Part shown: positions 35,359-42,085 of the stretch, in pieces
Position numbering within the stretch: the stretch's first letter is position 1
Layout: each line of letters begins with the position of its first letter
Origin: Halovivax asiaticus JCM 14624
Lineage (GTDB): Archaea; Halobacteriota; Halobacteria; Halobacteriales; Natrialbaceae
Direction of reading: 5' to 3'
DNA: 64,000 bases
Assembly: GCF_000337515.1 (NCBI RefSeq)
Contig: NZ_AOIQ01000021.1
Location: 310,251-374,250 of the forward strand
Program-made: the position numbers and the translations under genes
Notes under the pieces: model-generated
What the model was told of the DNA's origin: nothing
The model's input: only the letters and a program-made list of their open reading frames with translations
Databases searched by the model: none

Positions 35359-36324
35359 ATGGTCACCGTCAGCGCCGGCGCCCGCCTCCACGTCGGGTTT
35401 CAGAACCTCTCGCTCGCACACGACCGCCTGTACGGCGGCGTTGGCGTCGGCCTCGCCGAGCCGCGGACCCGAATCAGTGCCGAACCGGCCGACGGTGTCT
35501 CGGCTTCGGGCCAGCCAGTTCGCCGGTACGCCACCCGGGCGGTCGAACGCCTCGGCGTGTCCGGCGTCGAGATCGAGGTGGAGTCGTCGATCCCTCGCCA
35601 CGTCGGCCTCGGAAGCGGAACGCAACTTGCACTGGCCGTCTACGCGGCGACCGCACTCGCCCACGATCGACCACTCGCGATCCGGTCCGACGCCCCCGAA
35701 CTGGGACGCGGTGGGCGAAGCGGGGTGGGTGTGGCGACGTTCGAGGCGGGAGGGTTCGTCGTCGATGCCGGCCACCCGACGACAAGATTCACGACGGCGC
35801 CGCCGGAACGCGGCGAGTGGACCGTCCCGCCGGTGGTCGCTCGTCACGACCTCCCGGAGGCGTGGCGGTTCGTCGTGGTCGTTCCGGACGCGACGCCGGG
35901 TCGAAGCGGCGACGCCGAGGACGCGAGCATCCGGACCGTCATCGAGGACGCGTCGCCGGGTGTTGCCGACGAGATTGCTGGTGTCCTCACCAGACGACTG
36001 CTTCCGGCAGCCGCGGCTGGCCAGCTGGACGACTTCGGCGACGCAGTCGAGCGAATCGGCCGCCTGAACGGGACCTGGTACACCGAGACCCAGGGCGGCG
36101 TCTTTCGCCCACCAGCCGGTCGCCTCGTCGAGCACCTCGACGAGGCCCCGGTCCTCACCGGAATCGGCCAGTCGTCGTGGGGCCCGGCGGTCTACGGCGT
36201 GACCGACCGAATCCACCGTGACGAGGCCGAGAATCTTGCCCGTGACAGTCTCGACGAACTCGGACTGGACGGGTCGGTGTACGTCACCCGTCCGGCTGCG
36301 GACGGGTTTCAGGTACACGAGTAA
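35359..36324 (+). CDS. mptG: Beta-ribofuranosylaminobenzene 5'-phosphate synthase (MptG)
   Basis: The enzyme condenses p-hydroxybenzoate or p-aminobenzoate with phosphoribosyl pyrophosphate, an early step to methanopterin-type folates used as C1 carriers. The 321-residue protein has a GHMP-kinase-like fold: 'GARLHVGFQNLSLAHDRLYGGVGVGL' at the start, the Gly-rich loop 'SSIPRHVGLGSGTQLALAVYAATALA', and the C-terminal 'GIGQSSWGPAVYGVT'. Length and motifs agree with the family. Start at ATG 35359. Confidence 0.9.
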   Translation: MVTVSAGARLHVGFQNLSLAHDRLYGGVGVGLAEPRTRISAEPADGVSASGQPVRRYATRAVERLGVSGVEIEVESSIPRHVGLGSGTQLALAVYAATALAHDRPLAIRSDAPELGRGGRSGVGVATFEAGGFVVDAGHPTTRFTTAPPERGEWTVPPVVARHDLPEAWRFVVVVPDATPGRSGDAEDASIRTVIEDASPGVADEIAGVLTRRLLPAAAAGQLDDFGDAVERIGRLNGTWYTETQGGVFRPPAGRLVEHLDEAPVLTGIGQSSWGPAVYGVTDRIHRDEAENLARDSLDELGLDGSVYVTRPAADGFQVHE

Positions 36325-36428
36325 GGTGGCTACCCGCTCAGGGGCAGCCGAATCCTGGTCCACGGTTACGGTCACCCGCTCCTGCGGGGTGCCACAACAG
36401 CTAACCCGGCGCCGTTCGATGGACGGCT

Positions 36429-37265
36429 ATGGAGCGGATTCCCTTCGGCGTCTCCCGCCTCGACGCGATGATCGGTGGTGGCGCCCCGGCGGGGAGCGTG
36501 GTTCTGCTCGCCGGCGAATCCGGCGCGGGTGCCAGGGAGTTCTGTTACACGAGTGCGGCGATGAACGCGCTCGCGACGGCGGATTCGGCAACCTTCGACC
36601 TCTACTACGGCGATCTTGAGGGATCGGCGTCACCGCCGGCGGACGCTCACTACGTTACGTTCACGGACGAGTCTGCGGCGGTCGTCGACGAGATGCGCTT
36701 CGCCCTCGCGGACGACCTCGTCGACGCGGCGGCCCCGGAGCTCACGATCGCCGACTTCTCACAGGAGTACTTTCAGCTCTCGCCCGTCCCGACGGAGTGG
36801 TACTCGGATCGGACGCCCGATATCAGGGCGCTCGGCGAGTCCACCGACAGGCGGGACGTACTGGCGGCCGTCAGCGAGTATCTCACGGCGAACGCGCCGG
36901 GAAACCTGGTCGTGATCGACTCCGTGACGGATCTCATCGCGGCCTCGACCGACCGGTTCGATCCGGCCGACCTCACCTTCCTTCTCAAGGGGCTCGCGCG
37001 GGCGACCTACCGATGGGGCGGGCTCGTCCTCTTGCTGGTCAACGTCGAACCGCTCGATACGCGCACGCTCGGCCGGCTCAAGGAAGCGGCGGACGGGACC
37101 TTGTTATTCGAGTGGGAGACGGGCGGCTCCGAACGCGCCCGCACGCTCGTCGTCGAGGAGTTCCGCGGCGTCCTCTCCCGGCTCGAGGACGAGAACATCG
37201 TCCGATTCGAGACCGAGATCGGCGACACCGGGTTCGACGTGAGCAACGTCCGGAAGATTCGATAA
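36429..37265 (+). CDS. RecA/KaiC-superfamily (RAD55, HTR-like) protein
   Basis: The 278 residues start MERIPFGVSRLDAMIGGGAPAGSVVLLAGESGAGAREFCY, a RecA/KaiC-type N-terminus whose P-loop is degenerate (GESGAGA where GxxGxGK[ST] is expected, so the Lys is missing). A Walker B-like 'NLVVIDSVTDLIAAS' follows. Haloarchaeal HTR-like proteins of this kind are scattered near signalling genes; the missing P-loop Lys suggests a non-catalytic sensor or scaffold. A function cannot be assigned. Confidence 0.8.
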   Translation: MERIPFGVSRLDAMIGGGAPAGSVVLLAGESGAGAREFCYTSAAMNALATADSATFDLYYGDLEGSASPPADAHYVTFTDESAAVVDEMRFALADDLVDAAAPELTIADFSQEYFQLSPVPTEWYSDRTPDIRALGESTDRRDVLAAVSEYLTANAPGNLVVIDSVTDLIAASTDRFDPADLTFLLKGLARATYRWGGLVLLLVNVEPLDTRTLGRLKEAADGTLLFEWETGGSERARTLVVEEFRGVLSRLEDENIVRFETEIGDTGFDVSNVRKIR

Positions 37266-37397
37266 CGCTGTCACTGTCGTCGCGTCCGTGATTCGTCGTG
37301 GAGGCAGTCAACTGGCGCTTCCCTCGGCGGCCAGTGCTCGACTCGAACGCTGAGTCGAGACCAACGGTTAAGGATTTCACTGCCCAATGCACGGTAA

Positions 37398-38258
37398 ATG
37401 GCCAGCGACGGGCGCGAAAACGATACCATGACGGTTTCGGTGCCGCCCGAGGTCGGCGACTGGCTCGACGAACAGGCGACGCGGCACGGATCGTCCCGTG
37501 AGGCGATCTGTCGGCAACTGCTTCAGGGGGTTCGAGATGTCTCAGCGGATGAGGACCTCGCCGACGCCGAGGAACTGGCGTCGCTTCGAGCCCACGTCGA
37601 GGCCCAGCGCGAGGAGTTCATCGATCACGTCGAGGACGTCCGCGACCGCGTCGTGCAGGTCAAACACGAGGTAGACGGTCGGGCTCCACTCGAACACGAC
37701 CACGAGCGCTACGCCGACGCGGAGACGGTCGACGCGCTAGAGTCGACGATCGACGCCGTCACGGCCGACGTCGAGGCGATCGACGCGAGCCTCCAGACGC
37801 TCGCAGACCGAGTCGACGAGGGGTTCGACAATTACGAGACGATCCTCGACGAGCTCGCTGCGGACCTCGAACTGGTGTCCGACCGATCGACCGTGCTGGC
37901 GAACGCCGTTCTCGATCTCCGCGACACGCGAACGGCGATGCAGGCGCGAGCGAACCGCCGAGCCGCCGCTGACGAATTGAAACTGGCGGCGAACCGACTC
38001 GACGTCCGGAGCGCCTCGTGTGCCGACTGTGGATCGAGCGTCGACATTTCGTTGCTCACGAACCCGACCTGTCCACACTGCGGGGCGTCGATCGCCGACG
38101 TCGAGCGCCGATCGTCGATCCTCGGGTCGCACACGCTGGTTACGGGGGAGCCACCAGCGCTACCCGGTGATTCGGATCCCGGCGGTCCTCAGCGAGAACG
38201 ACTCGAGGAAGCGGCCGATGCTGACGCCAGCTCCTCGAACGAGGGAACCCATGACTGA
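37398..38258 (+). CDS. Ribbon-helix-helix, coiled-coil and zinc-ribbon protein
   Basis: The 286 residues combine three parts. An N-terminal CopG-like ribbon-helix-helix (residues about 10-45: 'TMTVSVPPEVGDWLDEQATRHGSSREAICRQLLQG') is followed by a long acidic helical region (about 50-200) likely to form a coiled coil. The third part is a Cys-pair zinc ribbon (CADC...CPHC) near residues 213-235. DNA-binding via the RHH end and a separate zinc module suggest a chromosome- or DNA-linked adaptor. The last eight bases overlap the start of the next gene. No named family is recognised. Confidence 0.75.
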   Translation: MASDGRENDTMTVSVPPEVGDWLDEQATRHGSSREAICRQLLQGVRDVSADEDLADAEELASLRAHVEAQREEFIDHVEDVRDRVVQVKHEVDGRAPLEHDHERYADAETVDALESTIDAVTADVEAIDASLQTLADRVDEGFDNYETILDELAADLELVSDRSTVLANAVLDLRDTRTAMQARANRRAAADELKLAANRLDVRSASCADCGSSVDISLLTNPTCPHCGASIADVERRSSILGSHTLVTGEPPALPGDSDPGGPQRERLEEAADADASSSNEGTHD

Positions 38259-38958
38259 CGACGCATCGGATACGTCGAGCGAGGCTACTGGCGAGGCGGC
38301 GGCGGTCGATGATGCCGACTCAGCGGAAAACGCCTCGGAACCGACGGGAACGGAGGCGAACGAGCCCGCGGCGGGCAAGACGGCGGGGACCGAATCCGAG
38401 TCGGACACCACGGAGCCGAACGGAACGTCCATGACGTACGGTGACGTCGACGCGACCGAACCGACGGCGCCCGAGAGCGCTGGCGAGACGAGCCCGCTGG
38501 GTGAACTCGCCGACGACCTGTCGCCTGGTCCGGACGCCGACGGGAACGTGGATGGATCCGCCGCCAACGGAAACGTAGATGGGTCAGCCGCCGACGACCA
38601 CGAGATCGACAGCCCCGACGATCTCACAGCGCCGTCCCAGACCGAGTCTGCGACCAGTTCGGACGGCGCCGAGGTACGGGCACTGTTCGACGAGATGGAC
38701 GTCGCGACACTCGACGGCGACCGGGTCTGGGCCCAGCTCGAAGCGGCGGACGAGGCTCCGACGGGGGAGATTCACGAGCGAGAGATCCGAGACATCGACA
38801 AGCGGCGGTACTGCCATCAGTGCGTTCACTTTGCCGACCCACCGGCCGTCCGCTGTGAACACGAGGGCACGTCGATCCTCGAACTCGTCGACGTCCAGAC
38901 GGTGAAAGTCGCGAACTGTCCGGTCGTTCTCGAAGAGGAGTCGATCGAAGATCGGTGA
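38251..38958 (+). CDS. Disordered acidic protein with C-terminal Cys/His module
   Basis: The 235 residues begin with about 150 low-complexity Glu/Asp/Thr/Ser/Ala residues, including the short internal repeat GNVDGSAA, and end with a structured module: 'RRYCHQCVHFADPPAVRCEHEGTSILELVDVQTVKVANCPVV'. The Cys/His pattern (CxxC, CxH, C) suggests metal binding. Translational overlap with the RHH-coiled-coil-zinc gene points to a joint complex. Function is unknown. Confidence 0.7.
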   Translation: MTDDASDTSSEATGEAAAVDDADSAENASEPTGTEANEPAAGKTAGTESESDTTEPNGTSMTYGDVDATEPTAPESAGETSPLGELADDLSPGPDADGNVDGSAANGNVDGSAADDHEIDSPDDLTAPSQTESATSSDGAEVRALFDEMDVATLDGDRVWAQLEAADEAPTGEIHEREIRDIDKRRYCHQCVHFADPPAVRCEHEGTSILELVDVQTVKVANCPVVLEEESIEDR

Positions 38959-39103
38959 CGCAGGTCCGCTGTCCGAAGCTGGCTCGGTCCCGTCTTGGCC
39001 GCGTTCGGGTCGATGGTGTCGATGGCAGCTCTGCTGTCGAGCATCGGCCGTCCCGTCGCTCGAGACGAGGGGACTTTTCACGCGTCGACGCCTACTACCA
39101 CGC

Positions 39104-39427
39104 ATGCAGTTTTGCGACGAGTGCGGTTCGATGATGAAGCCCGAGGGCGACCAGTTGGTCTGTGCTGCCTGCGGCGCGGCGATCGATCGCGATCGCGAGC
39201 GGGAGGCCGACTTCGTCACGACGGAGACGCAGACGGGCGACGAGCTGATCGAGACCGAGGAAAACGCCGACTTCGAGGGAAAGCCGAAGGCGACCGATGT
39301 CCGCTGTGACCAGTGTGGCACAGAAGAGGCGTGGTACTACATCCAGCAGACGGCATCGGCCGACGAACCCCCGACGCGATTCTTCAAGTGCACCGAGTGT
39401 GGCCACAAGTGGCGCGGGTACAACTGA
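39104..39427 (+). CDS. tfs: Transcription factor S (TFS)
   Basis: TFS rescues stalled RNA polymerase by stimulating transcript cleavage. The 107-residue protein has the N-terminal zinc ribbon (CDEC...CAAC, residues 4-21) and the C-terminal TFIIS ribbon (CDQC...CTEC). The conserved acidic loop is 'ASADEPPTRFFKC', where the Asp-Glu pair inserts into the polymerase active site. Length and spacing are typical. Confidence 0.94.
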   Translation: MQFCDECGSMMKPEGDQLVCAACGAAIDRDREREADFVTTETQTGDELIETEENADFEGKPKATDVRCDQCGTEEAWYYIQQTASADEPPTRFFKCTECGHKWRGYN

Positions 39428-39525
39428 GTCCCAGTGAGGCTCATCGGTACCGGTGACCGTCATTTGAGACCATTCTCTGGAACAGCCGGTTCGAACCCGC
39501 ACGCCGGACCCGGGTGTTCGCGCAC

Positions 39526-40090
39526 CTACAACGGCTTGTCTGTCGAGACACGCGTCCGAAGGAACGGTCCCGACGCCGTACCTGTTCGCTTCCGCGGGTT
39601 GCCCGGTCGGTCGTCCACCGCCGTCGCGTCCAAATTGTCCACGGCCAAGAAATCGTACACCTGAGAGTCGGAGGCCGAGAGTCTGTACGGGAAGTCACGA
39701 CGCTTTCGCTTCAGGTCGGCGTGGCGGTCGGCCATAACAACGCTGTTTCAACCAATTCACAGACCCGTATTGTCTCCGCGAGAGGGTGCCGTGAGCGCGT
39801 TCCAACTGCTCACGTTCGTCGGGCAGGTCAGGCGATTCGACTGCCAAGCCGTCGGTGTCGCGGGTGGACGTGAGAATTTCCACGTCGATGCCGCCCCACC
39901 ACGTGGGAATTCCGGTTTTTCCAGTGACCTTGGATGTTTCGACGGTGAGAACCGTGCGGCGGTACCGAGACTGTGTCCCGTTCGCACACCAGAACGCGAC
40001 GATTTCGGGGGACGTCCTCAGAAACGTGTGCGTTTCTGATTTCGAGGCGAATTCTTTGATTCGCCGACCATTGGAGAGCAAAGCTCTCCA
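39526..40090 (-). pseudogene. tnpB: Decayed IS1341-type (IS200/IS605) TnpB
   Basis: Two minus-strand frames give consecutive TnpB pieces. Positions about 39740-39910 read 'GGIDVEILTSTRDTDGLAV', then 'ESPDLPDEREQLERAHGTLS' and 'RRQYGSVNWLKQR' (RuvC-I region). After a frameshift near 39735 the text continues 'MADRHADLKRKRRDFPYRL', then 'YDFLAVDNLDATAVDDRPGN' (RuvC-II region). The catalytic Glu of the usual 'AVEDLD' is changed (AVDNLD), and the zinc finger and last RuvC motif are missing. It is a dead, truncated RNA-guided nuclease-type gene. No transposon ends could be proven. Confidence 0.75.
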
Positions 40091-40116
40091 AGAGGCTACT
40101 CAAGAGCTTGCTCTTG
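40018..40116. repeat. Array of four perfect hairpins
   Basis: Four unrelated but perfect inverted repeats occur in a row: TCAGAAACG/CGTTTCTGA (40018-40039), GGCGAAT/ATTCGCC (40046-40065), TTGGAGAGC/GCTCTCCAA (40071-40091), CAAGAGC/GCTCTTG (40101-40116). Stems are 7-9 bp with 2-6 nt loops, and starts are 25-30 nt apart. They sit at the 5' side of the dead tnpB. Such stems could be subterminal structures of an IS200/IS605-type element or RNA hairpins. Confidence 0.85.
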
Positions 40117-40213
40117 TGAACGCTGTATCCGTTCCCTGCTCGTCCGTTTCACTCGCCCCTTGAGGAAGGTCTTTTGCTTCAATTCAGGAAAATACCATAG
40201 ATCAAAACCAAAT

Positions 40214-41449
40214 CTAGCTTTCCAGTTCGGGTACGTCGCCGAGAACTCCGAGACCGTCGTCGGTGTGAGTGGCTGTAACAAACACGGCCCCGTCGACCAG
40301 AACCGGTTGTGAGGTCAGACCGGAGTGAGGCTTCGACTCTAAACCGTAGTGCCAGCGCCGCGCTCCAGATTCACGATCGAACGCGCTGATCGTCTCCTTC
40401 TCGGGTGCGTATTCGGGCTCGTAGATCGGGAACAGGACCGTTTCAGTTCCAACACAGATACCCCCCGGCGCGGAGTCAACTGGAATGTCGAGGCGCCATC
40501 GTTCCGTGCCGGTTTCGCTGTTGAGCGCGACGGCGTCGCCCCTATCGCTGGTGACGAACACGGTCCCATTGTCGACGGCAACCAACTCAATGTCGTATTT
40601 GCCGTCGTCGTGCGAGAACGTGTAGAGTTCGCGGAGCCGGTCGCCGGTTTCTCTGTCGTGGACGACGAGCGTTTCGCCGTCGGAGACGAACACGCCCTCC
40701 TGAGTCGCGACGGGCGCGGCAGATTCTGGTGCGGACGTGAGTTCACTCCGCCAGCATTCCGAGCTATCGTCCAGCGAGAGGGCGACGAGAGACGGCACAT
40801 CATCCACCTTCCCGACGGCGAACACGCGCTCGTCGTACACAGCAGGCGTATGGACGAGTGGGTGTAACATGTCGGTTTCCCATAGTTTCTCGCCGTTTGC
40901 AGCTCCGAATGCCTCGATACCAGCACTGGTATCAACCAGCACGGTTCCGGTGGTTTCGTCTGCGACGAGTGGGTCCGAAGAGAACCGACCGCGTATCGGT
41001 TGTGTCCAGATCCGATCGCCAGATCGGGAGCCGAGTGCAACGACTTTTGTGCCGTACGCCACGATACATCGGTCGTCGGCGACGACGATTCCCTCGGGTT
41101 CGCTTGCATCGAAAGTGGTTTGCCACTGCTCAGCGCCGTCCTGCGCATCTAGTGCGATTACACTTCCGCCAGCGCTGGTGTCGGAGCTTATCATGTACAC
41201 TGTCCCGTCGGAAACAGCGGGTTGCCAGCGTGTGTAGGCCTCCGACGTCCACGCCAAATTCGCCCGCGAGGGTGCGGAGACGTTCGGAGCGAACGAATTT
41301 GCCCCATCGGCTCCGTATTGTGTCCACGAACCCGTGGGAACCTCCGGCAGCGGCCTGTCCGGCCTATCCGACTCCAGGAGCGTCGACAGACACCCCGAGA
41401 GGGCACTTGCGCCGACGACCGCTGCCGATAGGTACGCTCTCCGCTTCAT
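40214..41449 (-). CDS. PQQ-binding-like beta-propeller lipoprotein
   Basis: The 411-residue protein has a lipoprotein signal (MKRRAYLSAAVVGASALSGC, lipobox Cys at residue 20), so it is exported and lipid-anchored. The mature part is a PQQ-like eight-bladed propeller with repeats such as 'VIALDAQDGAEQWQTTFDAS', 'TKVVALGSRSGDRIWTQPI' and 'GDAVALNSETGTERWRLDI'. Such propellers in haloarchaea mostly act as surface sensor or assembly proteins and lack the residues of true quinoprotein dehydrogenases. Promoter: a TATA-like CATATGAAATT about 26 nt upstream of the ATG at 41449. Confidence 0.85.
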   Translation of the reverse strand: MKRRAYLSAAVVGASALSGCLSTLLESDRPDRPLPEVPTGSWTQYGADGANSFAPNVSAPSRANLAWTSEAYTRWQPAVSDGTVYMISSDTSAGGSVIALDAQDGAEQWQTTFDASEPEGIVVADDRCIVAYGTKVVALGSRSGDRIWTQPIRGRFSSDPLVADETTGTVLVDTSAGIEAFGAANGEKLWETDMLHPLVHTPAVYDERVFAVGKVDDVPSLVALSLDDSSECWRSELTSAPESAAPVATQEGVFVSDGETLVVHDRETGDRLRELYTFSHDDGKYDIELVAVDNGTVFVTSDRGDAVALNSETGTERWRLDIPVDSAPGGICVGTETVLFPIYEPEYAPEKETISAFDRESGARRWHYGLESKPHSGLTSQPVLVDGAVFVTATHTDDGLGVLGDVPELES

Positions 41450-41469
41450 AATAAATGCATAGGGGATAA

Positions 41470-41480
41470 TTTCATATGCT
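41470..41480 (-). promoter_or_regulatory. TATA box of the propeller lipoprotein gene
   Basis: On the minus strand CATATGAAATT is centred about 26 nt upstream of the start at 41449. Confidence 0.5.
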
Positions 41481-41703
41481 CTTTTTGGTACAGATATCCT
41501 CGGTGACCCGAGTCGTCGGCGCTTCTCATTCGGCAACACCCACCGATTATGGCTAATTCTGTATCCAACGATGACTGTGTAATCGGCGGACGACCGTGGC
41601 AGTGGTCTTATAATAACTGTTATCGCCTTAAACCGGTACTCATCGTAATCAGTATTGAGGCCATCGGCGATCGGTGAAAGCAGCCATTATTAGTTCCTGT
41701 TTC

Positions 41704-42055
41704 TTAGGTCCGTAGATACAATTGGTAGACCGAACCGCGAGAATAAGTTCCCATGTACCACGCGCAATTATACGCCGTATTTCTGACGACGGTGTCCCAA
41801 TCATCACGGTTTTCGGTGCCGTTGTTGACGATTGTCTCGTAGATATGGTCGGAATAATTCGACGAATAATCTGCCATCGCCTCACAAGTTTCTTTCATCG
41901 AACCAACCCATTCTGGTTCTATCTGTCCATCGTTGACACATCGTCTGTATCGTCCCAGTTGTCCGCTACGAGGATGAACTGTGCGCCCACTGCGAGAGAA
42001 CCCAGTAAGTTGCAGCCAACCCGCTCGAATCGGAATTGGAACCGGGACCGATAGC
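41704..42055 (-). pseudogene. Frameshifted remnant of a small membrane-type protein
   Basis: Two minus-strand frames read like consecutive parts of one protein: 'GSLAVGAQFILVADNWDD' (42010-41919), then after a one-frame shift 'GSMKETCEAMADYSSNY' and 'NRDDWDTVVRNTAYN' (41930-41704). Both have natural composition with no good start. This suggests a gene broken by a frameshift and cut by the neighbouring nuclease-helicase gene. It could also be coincidence. Confidence 0.35.
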
Positions 42056-42085
42056 GTTTTTCGGGTTCCGGCGCAGGTATCCTGC

